From: Clostridium saccharobutylicum DSM 13864
GTDB lineage: Bacteria > Bacillota > Clostridia > Clostridiales > Clostridiaceae
Assembly: GCF_000473995.1 (NCBI RefSeq)
Contig: NC_022571.1
Coordinates: 1,824,501 to 1,888,500, forward strand
Reading direction: 5' to 3'
Length of the DNA: 64,000 nt
Made by a program: the position numbers and the translations under genes. Shown here piece by piece: positions 46,274-54,095 of this stretch. Positions within the stretch are counted from its first letter, which is position 1. Each line of letters begins with the position of its first letter. The notes beneath the pieces were generated by a model. It did no database searches. It worked only from the letters and a program-made list of their open reading frames with translations, and was not told the DNA's origin.

Positions 46274-46975
46274 ATGAATACAGAAATAAGAACAATAGAG
46301 GAACTTACAATAAATGCATTTCCTGCATTACAAACAGAAATATATGATGGATGGATATTACGTTTTTCAAATGTATATACTTATAGAGCAAATTGTATAT
46401 GTCCAATTTATTCTTCAGAAAATAACATTTTAGACAAGCTACATTTTTGTGAAAATAAATATATAAGTAGAGGACTACCATCAATTTTTAAAATTACTAG
46501 TAATACAGATAATGAACTAGATAGAACTTTAGAGAATAAGGGTTATAGAAAAGTTAAGACTGTCAATCTTATGTATCGTTCAATTGAAGCAATGTCAATT
46601 GGCAATATAGAAGGGGTTGAGATTAGTAATCATATTGATGATGAATGGCTAGATGCATCTATTAGTCTGAGTGAAATAAAAAGAATTGATTTACAAGAAA
46701 TACAGTGTAAAATGCTGAAAAACATTGCGAGTAGCCTTGTATGTGTGAAAGCCAAAGAAAATGGACTAGTTGTAGGATGCGGTCTGGGAATTATTGATAA
46801 TGGATTTATTGGTTTATATGATATCCATGTTGATAAGAAATACAGAAGAAGGGGAATTGGATTAAATATTTGTAAGGCTATTTTAAAGTTTGGTATAGAA
46901 AATAATGTTGATAAGGCTTATTTACAGGTTCATAGTTTAAATGATAAGGCAATCAACATGTATAATACTTTTTAG
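46274..46975 (+). CDS. GNAT acetyltransferase, C-terminus probably truncated
   Basis: 233 residues. An N-terminal region of about 100 residues is followed by a GNAT core with the acetyl-CoA loop (IGLYDIHVDKKYRRRGIGLN). It ends at NDKAINMYNTF and a stop. GNAT proteins usually go on with G-F/Y and a last beta-strand after this A..MY.. helix. A repeat end lies 15-37 bases downstream, so an insertion or deletion there may have removed about 12-15 residues. GAAGGAG precedes the ATG. The substrate is unknown. Confidence 0.7.
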   Translation: MNTEIRTIEELTINAFPALQTEIYDGWILRFSNVYTYRANCICPIYSSENNILDKLHFCENKYISRGLPSIFKITSNTDNELDRTLENKGYRKVKTVNLMYRSIEAMSIGNIEGVEISNHIDDEWLDASISLSEIKRIDLQEIQCKMLKNIASSLVCVKAKENGLVVGCGLGIIDNGFIGLYDIHVDKKYRRRGIGLNICKAILKFGIENNVDKAYLQVHSLNDKAINMYNTF

Positions 46976-46989
46976 ATGATAGTGATTCA

Positions 46990-47012
46990 ATAATTTTTTT
47001 GAATGTGCCTAA
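46990..47012. repeat. Palindromic repeat, single right end (copy E)
   Basis: ATAATTTTTTTGAATGTGCCTAA matches the right end of the element at 32484-32645. It lies 15 bases after the truncated GNAT gene. Confidence 0.55.
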
Positions 47013-47084
47013 AGAAAAATGATACTGCAAAAAGGAAGTAGTATTATAACACAACTTCCTTTTGTTAGATAATATATAATTGTT

Positions 47085-47672
47085 TCATAAATAATATGGC
47101 ACTACAATTGTATTCCAATTTTCAATTATACAATCAGCTATTTTAGGGTCATACATTATTCCACTATTTTGTAATATTTCATTATAGCACTCAATATTAC
47201 TTATTAATTGTTTATAAGGTCTGTTGCTTCTCATAGCATCTATAGAATCACAAATAGCTATTATCCGAGATCCTAAAGGAATTTGTTCTTTAGATAATTT
47301 AGATGGGTATCCAGATCCATCCCATCTTTCATGATGATGCAAAACTATATGTGAAATTTCTTTTAAACTTTTTGTCTTTTTTAATATGTTATATCCTATT
47401 TCAGGATGCATTTTCATTTGTTCCCATTCATTTAAATCAAGTTTACCTTTTTTATTTAATACATTATCTGATACGCCTATTTTCCCAATATCATGTAAAT
47501 GTCCAGCAATATGAAGAATTTGTAAATTAGAATTATCTAGACTTAATTTTTTACCTAAATCATATGCCATATTACCTACTCGAGTAGAATGACCTGCTGT
47601 ATAAACATCTTTTGCATCTAATGCTGCAGTTAGTGCTTCTATAATATCATGGTACATTTCAAAATTTATCAT
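47085..47672 (-). CDS. HD-GYP domain phosphohydrolase
   Basis: About 195 residues made almost wholly of an HD-GYP domain: HSTRVGNMAYDLG, HLHDIGKIGVSD, EWEQMKMHPEIG, then HHHERWDGSGYP and GSRIIAICDSIDAM. HD-GYP proteins hydrolyse cyclic-di-GMP or related dinucleotides; the metal-binding His and Asp residues are present. No receiver or sensor domain is fused. ATG at 47672 follows AAAGGA; a TTG eleven codons earlier overlaps the upstream gene's stop. It forms an operon with the 47702 gene, which may supply the input. Confidence 0.88.
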   Translation of the reverse strand: MINFEMYHDIIEALTAALDAKDVYTAGHSTRVGNMAYDLGKKLSLDNSNLQILHIAGHLHDIGKIGVSDNVLNKKGKLDLNEWEQMKMHPEIGYNILKKTKSLKEISHIVLHHHERWDGSGYPSKLSKEQIPLGSRIIAICDSIDAMRSNRPYKQLISNIECYNEILQNSGIMYDPKIADCIIENWNTIVVPYYL

Positions 47673-47701
47673 TTTATCATTATCCTTTGCAAAAAAATAT
47701 A

Positions 47702-48409
47702 TCAAAATAAGACAGGAATATTTATGTTTAAAATATCAATGAATTTCTTATTTAATAAAGGCTCTGTTAGTACATTATCACAAGTGAATTTAAGTTTATC
47801 TAAACTCATGGATATTTCTTCTTCTATAAATTCATCACAATCAGACCATCCAACAGAGTTTTTTATAAAATTAAAGACATCTGATGGAGAATCAAACATT
47901 TGTAAAAATATCTTTTTATTAGAATCTTTATCCCAGTCATTATTAAATTTTTCGCAAAAAGATTTTAAAGCAATATTTAGTAGTGATTCATCAAATAACC
48001 ATAGATTATTTAGAAAAGAATAAGAATTATTCATAGAATCAACTGAATTTAAATCAATATCTTTAGTACAGTCGATTACTTCATTAACAACTGTTGGGTA
48101 TGATGCTAATGGCATATAAAAATCATTACAATTATCATCAAACCAAGTGAAAAAAGCTGTAGGAAGGAAAACATTTTGTAAAAAACCTAAAAGTTTATAG
48201 GTAGATGGATAGACAGCAAAACCATAGTGAAAGATGTTCTTTTCATTATCAAGTATTCCAGTATATATTATTCTGGAATCTTGAGTTATATTTGCATTTT
48301 CAAAGTAACCTTCCCATAAATTAGCATGATTAATAATCATATGTTCCCAAAAATAATGATGTTTGTATGGATTTCTACAAATAGTTTTTAATTGTGGATT
48401 AACTTTCAA
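47702..48409 (-). CDS. Hypothetical protein, operon partner of the HD-GYP gene
   Basis: 235 residues, acidic and aromatic-rich, without membrane segments (PYKHHYFWEHMIINHANLWE ... GWSDCDEFIEEEISMSLDKL). I do not recognise the family. It lies directly upstream of the HD-GYP gene with the end adjoining or overlapping it, so the two probably work together. AAAGGAGG precedes the ATG. A repeat end is found in its upstream region. Confidence 0.65.
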   Translation of the reverse strand: MKVNPQLKTICRNPYKHHYFWEHMIINHANLWEGYFENANITQDSRIIYTGILDNEKNIFHYGFAVYPSTYKLLGFLQNVFLPTAFFTWFDDNCNDFYMPLASYPTVVNEVIDCTKDIDLNSVDSMNNSYSFLNNLWLFDESLLNIALKSFCEKFNNDWDKDSNKKIFLQMFDSPSDVFNFIKNSVGWSDCDEFIEEEISMSLDKLKFTCDNVLTEPLLNKKFIDILNINIPVLF

Positions 48410-48436
48410 TGTAAATTGCCTCCTTTCAAATTTTGA

Positions 48437-48465
48437 TTAGGCACATTAAAATAAACAACAAGTCC
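48437..48465. repeat. Palindromic repeat, single left end (copy F)
   Basis: TTAGGCACATTAAAATAAAC followed by AACAAGTCC, the same left end and inner segment as copy A at 9285. It lies just upstream of the gene starting at 48409. Confidence 0.6.
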
Positions 48466-48503
48466 AATATGAACTATATATTTTTTTGTTGTACTGAATA
48501 CAG

Positions 48504-48544
48504 GGATAACTAAATATTTGAAAATTAAATACTTAGTTATCTCC
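48504..48544 (-). terminator. Stem-loop downstream of rpsD
   Basis: GATAACTAAATATTT (48505-48519) pairs with AAATACTTAGTTATC (48527-48541), 14 of 15 positions. A clear U run is missing on the minus strand. Confidence 0.5.
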
Positions 48545-48560
48545 AGTTTAAACTAAATTA

Positions 48561-49160
48561 TTAACTTAATTTTGAATAGAATTCTACAACTAATGAATCA
48601 TTAATTTCAATAGGAACTTCATTTCTAAGAGGATATCTTAGAAGAGTACCTGAAAATTCATTTTCATTTTTATCTAAATATGGGTAAGTATTAAGAATAT
48701 TAGATAGAAAATTATTTTTAAAAGTTTCATTTTTTTGTGATTTTTCTCTTAAAGTAATTACATCGCCTATATTTACATTAAATGATGGAATATTTACTTT
48801 ACTGTCATTTACTAAGAAATGACCATGTACTACCATCTGACGTGCCCCTGCTACAGAATTCGCAAATCCTAACCTGTAAACAATATTGTCAAGTCTGCAT
48901 TCTAATCTCTTAATTAAAGAATACCCAGTTTGTTCTTTATCTTTTAGAGATTTTTTTACATAAGTAGAGAATTGTTTTTCCATAACTCCGTAATATGATC
49001 TTAATCTTTGTTTTTCTAACAACTGAATTCCGTAAGCAGAAAGCTTTCTAGCATTTCTAGCACTGCCGTTATCAGTTCTTTTCATTGCATTAGGATGACC
49101 AATTACATTTAATCCTAATCTTCTACATAATTTAAATCTTGGTGTTCTCATTTTTGCCAT
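48561..49160 (-). CDS. rpsD: 30S ribosomal protein S4, stand-alone paralogue type
   Basis: 199 residues starting [20 protein letters not shown], with the S4 RNA-binding domain ([34 protein letters not shown]). Binds 16S rRNA early in 30S assembly. It is encoded alone, away from the usual rpsM-rpsK-rpsD-rpoA operon, and lacks the zinc-binding cysteines of C+ forms. It is therefore probably a second S4 gene, for example used in zinc limitation. The frame is open 23 codons further upstream, but MAKM is the standard start. Confidence 0.88.
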   Translation of the reverse strand: MAKMRTPRFKLCRRLGLNVIGHPNAMKRTDNGSARNARKLSAYGIQLLEKQRLRSYYGVMEKQFSTYVKKSLKDKEQTGYSLIKRLECRLDNIVYRLGFANSVAGARQMVVHGHFLVNDSKVNIPSFNVNIGDVITLREKSQKNETFKNNFLSNILNTYPYLDKNENEFSGTLLRYPLRNEVPIEINDSLVVEFYSKLS

Positions 49161-49522
49161 AATAATTATCATCTCCATATAGAAATTTGCCGCGATAAAA
49201 TTAAGCCTGAGAATAATATAGCACATCATAAATCAAATGTAAATGAAATTCATTATCAATAAAAACAAGAGAGAAATGAATCCAAAGTTATTGAAATAGG
49301 GATTAAAACTTTAAGAGCTTATAGTATAGTCTTTCCGGTTTTTGGATTCCAAACAATTTATATGGGATTATTTTTAGCATTAAGTTAAAAAAGAGTATGT
49401 TAAAGATACAATCAATAGAACGAGTAAATAATGATATTATAGTATAACAGATTTTATTGTGCATTATATAAATTAAAAGGATAACTAAGTGGAGAATCTG
49501 TTTTTTATCATAATGAAAAATA
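49161..49522. other. Intergenic region without a recognised gene
   Basis: Upstream region of rpsD and downstream region of the araC-type gene. It has only a 75-codon antisense frame without a ribosome site or family similarity, which I treat as chance. Confidence 0.4.
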
Positions 49523-50527
49523 TTAATCATATAGTGAATTTGTATTATTTTTCGATGGTTTAAAAATCTCCAAGGTTTTACGTCTAAACTGAGTTGGGGT
49601 AAAACCAGTTTCTATTTTGAAAAATTCAGCAAAACTACCTTGATTTTTATATCCTACTAATTTAGCAATATCAAGGATTGATAGTGACGTATTTTCAAGG
49701 AAGTTTCTGGCGTGATTAAGTCGAATGTTTCTTAAATATTCAGTTATCGACATATTGAATTTAGCTTTGAAAATTTGTGATAATTTGCTTCTGCCTATGT
49801 AAAATAATTGTTCAAGAGTTTTAATGTCTATGGAGTTGCGATAATTTTTTTCAAGATAGTTAGCTACATTAAGCAGAAGTTCATGATCTTCTTTAGAGAG
49901 AACAACTTGATTTAACGAAGAATTTTTATTATGTTGAATGATTAATGATAATAATTCAAGAATTTTTCCGCGATAATAAAGAGCGGCACAAGAAGAATCA
50001 ACTGGTGTCTTAAAAATTTGAGTTAGTACTGACTTAATATAAGGAAATTCTATAGATTGTCCATTAAAACATTTATTTAATAATGTATTTTCATCTATAT
50101 CTAAAGTTTTAATAAAAGGTTTGGACAGTGTAATATTAAAACTTTTAAAGTGAAAGTTCTTTTCTATTAAGTTATTAAATATACCTTTAGGAGAATAATA
50201 GCTGATTATATTTTTAACATTATTATTAGGGTATGAATATTTAGAATAAGGATAGATGTATTGAGCAGTATTATTGTTAAGAGTTGAAATTTGATAATAT
50301 TCAGGAGAAGCATAATTTATATTAAAAGTTATTTTTGGAGTAATATCATAAATGTAAATAATAAATAAATCTTTAAAACAATTAGCATAAATACTACCAT
50401 CACCTAATTTAGGATTACAAGAATATTTTAATTCTACATTGTTATTACAATGTCTTATTCTTTCATCTAAGTTCATTTCCATTTGAGTTAATTGTGGTAA
50501 GAGTAATTTTTCAAAAAAACTGTTCAT
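49523..50527 (-). CDS. AraC-family regulator of the siderophore locus (PchR/YbtA-like)
   Basis: 334 residues: an N-terminal ligand-sensing region and a C-terminal AraC double helix-turn-helix (IDIKTLEQLFYIGRSKLSQI, then SILDIAKLVGYKNQGSFAEF and FFKIETGFTPTQFRR). Layout and location match PchR/YbtA, which activate siderophore genes when the iron-loaded siderophore is present. It is divergent from the biosynthetic genes, with two 17-base direct repeats in the shared promoter region. AAAGGAG precedes the ATG. Confidence 0.88.
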   Translation of the reverse strand: MNSFFEKLLLPQLTQMEMNLDERIRHCNNNVELKYSCNPKLGDGSIYANCFKDLFIIYIYDITPKITFNINYASPEYYQISTLNNNTAQYIYPYSKYSYPNNNVKNIISYYSPKGIFNNLIEKNFHFKSFNITLSKPFIKTLDIDENTLLNKCFNGQSIEFPYIKSVLTQIFKTPVDSSCAALYYRGKILELLSLIIQHNKNSSLNQVVLSKEDHELLLNVANYLEKNYRNSIDIKTLEQLFYIGRSKLSQIFKAKFNMSITEYLRNIRLNHARNFLENTSLSILDIAKLVGYKNQGSFAEFFKIETGFTPTQFRRKTLEIFKPSKNNTNSLYD

Positions 50528-50547
50528 TTAAAAATCTCCTTTAATTA

Positions 50548-50585
50548 AATTTCGGGATATATCCGCTGAATTTCGGGATATATCC
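50548..50585. promoter_or_regulatory. Tandem AraC-type binding sites
   Basis: AATTTCGGGATATATCC occurs twice as direct repeats, at 50548-50564 and 50569-50585, exactly 21 bases (two helical turns) apart. This is the usual arrangement for an AraC dimer. They sit just upstream of the regulator's own start and about 230 bases before the biosynthetic operon. Confidence 0.75.
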
Positions 50586-50816
50586 TTAAATCTTTATTAA
50601 CAATTGACTTATAAAAAATTAAAGTGTTTAATAAAAACAATCAGTTAGTAACAACTAACTAACCTATAAAATTATAGCATATTTAAATATAAATAGAAAT
50701 AAAATATCCAGAATGTAGTGAAAATAATTTTTATTAGTAATTATTAAAAAATGTGTACATAGATATACATGATAATTATATTAAAAAGGATTAAATAGAG
50801 GAGGAGAGTGGAAATT

Positions 50817-52163
50817 ATGAAATATAATGAATTTCAAATGAATATAGACTTAAAGGATAATTTTGATAAATATATACTTGCAACAAAAATTTGTAGTGAA
50901 AAGAAGAATGTAAATCATATGCTTTATGAATCTGATGATGTGATTTATGTAGGAATAGGGGAATATAGTAGCATTCAGGTAACAGAAGATACTATAGTAT
51001 TAGAAACTCAATCATCAGTTAAACAGTGGGATATAAAAGATCTTAATATAGATTTAGAGATTGCATTTTCTGAAATCCAATTAGAAGAGTGGCGTGCATA
51101 TGGTATTGCAAACTTTGGACTTGCCAAATTTAATTATGGCCTCCCATTAAATAATGAAAGTAATAAACTTTTGAAGCTATTTATTCCAGAGATAGAGTAT
51201 CAAATCACCGATGAAAGTTTAAAAGTTCGTGCTTTACAGGAGAAAGAATTAAATGGTATATCTGAAAAGTTAAAATTACTTATTGAAGATATTGACAATG
51301 TAAAGAATACTATAGATATGAAAAATAAATTAGAGATACAAGAAATTTTCTCTTATGACCAAGAGTATTATAAGGATATAGTTTCTAAAGGTGTTGCGGA
51401 AATAAAAAATAAAACTTATAAGAAGGTTATTCTTTCTAGAAAAATTCCGATTAAAGAAAACTTGGATATGGAGTTAAGTTATTTAGTAGGACGAAGGGCA
51501 AATACTCCGGCTAGATCCTATATACTAAAGTTTGATGATTTACAGGCATTTGGTTTTAGTCCAGAAACAGTGGCAGAGATTGATAGAGAAAGAAATGTTT
51601 ACACATTTCCTTTAGCAGGTACTCGAGCGTTTTTTGAAGACAGAGAAAAAAGTGATAAATTAAGACGTGAATTATTAGATGATACAAAAGAGATTGCTGA
51701 GCATGCAGTTTCAGTAAAATTAGCAGATGAAGAATTACAGCAGGTTTGCAAGATGGATACTGTAGTAGTTACAGAATTTATGTCTATCATGGAGAGAGGG
51801 ACAGTGCAACATATTGGATCGAGACTTAGAGGAACCATAAAGGATGAATATAATTCTTGGTATGCATTTAATAAACTTTTCCCAGCAGTTACTGCTTCAG
51901 GAATTCCTAAAAAGGAATCTATAGATGCTATTGGCAGATTAGAAAAAGATGCAAGAGATTTATACAGTGGTAGTGTATTGATTTATGATTCTAATGGCGC
52001 CTTGGATGCTGCATTAGTATTGCGTACAATTTTTCAAAATTCAAAGGAAACTTGGATTCGAGCCGGAGCTGGTATTATAGAGATGTCGAAACCGAAACGA
52101 GAATTTGAAGAAACCTGTGAAAAATTGAGTAGTGTTTCTAAGCAGTTAATTAAGAAAGAATAG
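50817..52163 (+). CDS. Salicylate synthase (Irp9/MbtI type)
   Basis: About 448 residues of the chorismate-binding family. The C-terminal catalytic half shows FGFSPETVAEIDRE, YTFPLAGTRAFFEDREKSDK, VVVTEFMSIMERGTVQHIGS, PAVTASGIPKKESIDAIGRL and WIRAGAGIIEMSKPKREFEE. Irp9/MbtI proteins convert chorismate to salicylate in one step; length and GT motif fit these rather than plain isochorismate synthase, and there is no separate pyruvate lyase gene. Salicylate would start the NRPS product. AGGAGGAG precedes the ATG; GTG at 50808 is too close. Confidence 0.85.
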   Translation: MKYNEFQMNIDLKDNFDKYILATKICSEKKNVNHMLYESDDVIYVGIGEYSSIQVTEDTIVLETQSSVKQWDIKDLNIDLEIAFSEIQLEEWRAYGIANFGLAKFNYGLPLNNESNKLLKLFIPEIEYQITDESLKVRALQEKELNGISEKLKLLIEDIDNVKNTIDMKNKLEIQEIFSYDQEYYKDIVSKGVAEIKNKTYKKVILSRKIPIKENLDMELSYLVGRRANTPARSYILKFDDLQAFGFSPETVAEIDRERNVYTFPLAGTRAFFEDREKSDKLRRELLDDTKEIAEHAVSVKLADEELQQVCKMDTVVVTEFMSIMERGTVQHIGSRLRGTIKDEYNSWYAFNKLFPAVTASGIPKKESIDAIGRLEKDARDLYSGSVLIYDSNGALDAALVLRTIFQNSKETWIRAGAGIIEMSKPKREFEETCEKLSSVSKQLIKKE

Positions 52164-52258
52164 TAGTATATTTTAATACGTTGTTAGATAAGCAAAATTT
52201 GCTAAAGAATAAATAAGTCATTTCTTTAACATTTATGAAATAAGTTGGAAAAGATTAC

Positions 52259-52498
52259 GTGATATTGGAAGTGAAAAATAATTTTGAATATGAACCGGTA
52301 TTGGTAAAGAATGGTTTTATAATCAGTAAAAGGTGTAAGGAAAATCATGGCACAAGTATTCATATAGTTGAAAAGGTGGTACAGAAATTTAGTGGAAAAT
52401 TAAAGATTGATATAGATTCAAATGAATTTGTGGCAAGTATTATATTTCAAGTATTAAGAAATGCCAAAACATATGGGAATAGATTTGAAGTATGGTAA
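52259..52498 (+). pseudogene. GHKL histidine kinase C-terminal fragment
   Basis: 79 codons from a GTG. The stretch NGFIISKRCKENHGTSIHIV and EKVVQKFSGKLKIDIDSNEF matches the last ATP-binding part of AgrC-like GHKL kinases (NHGIGL..I). The rest of the kinase is absent. It is an insertion relic inside the siderophore operon, between the salicylate synthase and thioesterase genes. The remainder of the 52164-52646 gap shows no other gene. Confidence 0.6.
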
Positions 52499-52646
52499 GA
52501 CGGTGATAGTATATACAAATGTTACTTGGAAGCAATACTTTTATTACGAAATCAACTGAATCTAATACAAAAGGACGCATTGACAAATAAATAACTGCAA
52601 GAATGACGTTAAACTATTGTGTGATAGAACAGGAGGGAATATATTC

Positions 52647-53387
52647 ATGCAACACACAAAACAACTTATTAAAGGAACAGCTGGTATAAAAGCAAATGGC
52701 AAAATATTAGTCTGTTTTCCATTTGCTGGCGGAGGAGCATCTACATATAACGGGTGGAAAAGATCGCTTGATGAAGTTGCGAATGTATATTCGGTTCAGC
52801 TGCCAGGGCGGGAAGATAGGATTATGGAAGAACCATATAAGGACATGAGAAAACTGGTTGAAGATATTACAGAGGAGCTATGTCTGTGCAGTAATAATGC
52901 AATTTATTTGTTTGGTCATAGTATGGGAGCGAAAATTGCATATGAAGTTGCAAGAAGTATGGAAGCTAGTGGAAGGATGGTAAAAATGCTTATTGTATCA
53001 GGAAGCAGAGTACCGCATATTCTAGAATCTAATCCTATTTATAATTTGCCAGATGAACAATTTGCAAAAGCTATAGTACGCTTTGATGGAATACCTAAAG
53101 AGATTCTTGATAATAAGGAATTATTGAAATTCTTCTTGCCTATGTTAAAAGCAGATTTTACCATGGATGAAAAATATCATACAACTGAAGTTGTTAAGCT
53201 GTCATGCCCAATTACTGCTTTTGGAGGGATTTCAGATAAAGAAGCAGATGAAGAAGCAATGAATAAATGGCAGGAGTATACAAAGTCACATTTTAAAATT
53301 TTTATGTTTGAGGGAAAGCATTTTTTTATAAGAGATAAAGAAGCAGAAATTCTTAATATAATTTTACATCAAATAAAAAGTTTTTAA
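52647..53387 (+). CDS. Type II thioesterase of NRPS
   Basis: About 246 residues, alpha/beta hydrolase with LVCFPFAGGGASTYNGW, the nucleophile FGHSMGA and a C-terminal His in EGKHFFIRD (GrsT/YbtT family). It clears misloaded residues from carrier proteins. Start at 52647 after AGGAGGGA; the longer frame has no ribosome site. It is cotranscribed with the PPTase and NRPS genes. Confidence 0.92.
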   Translation: MQHTKQLIKGTAGIKANGKILVCFPFAGGGASTYNGWKRSLDEVANVYSVQLPGREDRIMEEPYKDMRKLVEDITEELCLCSNNAIYLFGHSMGAKIAYEVARSMEASGRMVKMLIVSGSRVPHILESNPIYNLPDEQFAKAIVRFDGIPKEILDNKELLKFFLPMLKADFTMDEKYHTTEVVKLSCPITAFGGISDKEADEEAMNKWQEYTKSHFKIFMFEGKHFFIRDKEAEILNIILHQIKSF

Positions 53388-53403
53388 AATGAGGGGAAAT
53401 AGA

Positions 53404-54084
53404 ATGAAATTGAAATTTTTTACGAATAAGGATTTATTTCAGTTATCTCAAATACAATTACAAGAACAAGAAAATCATGTATGGATAATTTGCTGGAAAG
53501 ATATTGCTTATTGGATTAACAGTAACAAAAATGTTCTTAATGAGAAAGAACTTAAGAAGGCAGAAAAATTTTATTTTTTACAAGATAAAATGCGATATAT
53601 GACGGGAAGGATTTTAACAAAAAATTTATCAGCACATTATTTACTTCTAGAGAATAAAGGAATACATATTAAATACAATTCACATGGCAAGCCTCTTATA
53701 GTAAGTGATAAAAAGAAAATATATTATAATATATCTCATTCTGGAGATTATGTTCTATTGGCTTTCACTTATGATGGAGAAATAGGCATTGATGTAGAAG
53801 AAGAAAAATGGATTCATGAATATAAAGAACTTTCAAGGGAATTTCATAAAGAAGAATATGAGCATATATATAAAACTAATGATATTCATATTTTTTATAA
53901 GTTCTGGACAGCTAAAGAAGCATATGTAAAAGCTGTAGGACAAGGCTTGCAGATCAAGTTAAATAGTTTTTGTATTAGAGATGATGGAATTTATAAAGAT
54001 GATAGTAAATTAGATTGTTATAATATATTTATTTTTAGAGTAGCTTATTTATATACAGCTGCACTTGTTGTAAGTAATAGATAA
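53404..54084 (+). CDS. 4'-phosphopantetheinyl transferase (Sfp type)
   Basis: About 226 residues with the Sfp motifs: YYNISHSGDYVLLA, GIDVEEEKW (magnesium Asp and Glu) and FYKFWTAKEAYVKAVGQGL. It converts apo carrier domains of the NRPS to the holo form using CoA. Start at 53404 after GAGGGG. It lies 16 bases after the thioesterase stop. Confidence 0.92.
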   Translation: MKLKFFTNKDLFQLSQIQLQEQENHVWIICWKDIAYWINSNKNVLNEKELKKAEKFYFLQDKMRYMTGRILTKNLSAHYLLLENKGIHIKYNSHGKPLIVSDKKKIYYNISHSGDYVLLAFTYDGEIGIDVEEEKWIHEYKELSREFHKEEYEHIYKTNDIHIFYKFWTAKEAYVKAVGQGLQIKLNSFCIRDDGIYKDDSKLDCYNIFIFRVAYLYTAALVVSNR

Positions 54085-54095
54085 GGAGGAAGGGT

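Noticed and set aside
46948..46962. AAGGCAATCAAC inside the GNAT gene as a left repeat end
   Set aside because: It codes for conserved GNAT residues (DKAIN), so the likeness to AAGGCACAATCAA is probably coincidence.
9285..48465. Reading the recurring TAGGCACA ends as a CRISPR array
   Set aside because: The copies are kilobases apart, inverted, and have no regular spacers or cas genes.
49303..49530. 75-codon minus-strand frame after the araC gene
   Set aside because: No ribosome site and no similarity; composition is that of AT-rich non-coding DNA.
50643..50660. AGTTAG-6-CTAACT inverted repeat in the siderophore promoter region
   Set aside because: Six-base arms without a known pattern or a suitably placed promoter; not supported as an operator or terminator.
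50719..50785. Fur box upstream of the salicylate synthase
   Set aside because: TGAAAATAATTTTTA and TGATAATTATATTAA resemble half of the Fur consensus, but in such AT-rich DNA the match is not distinctive enough to report as a site.
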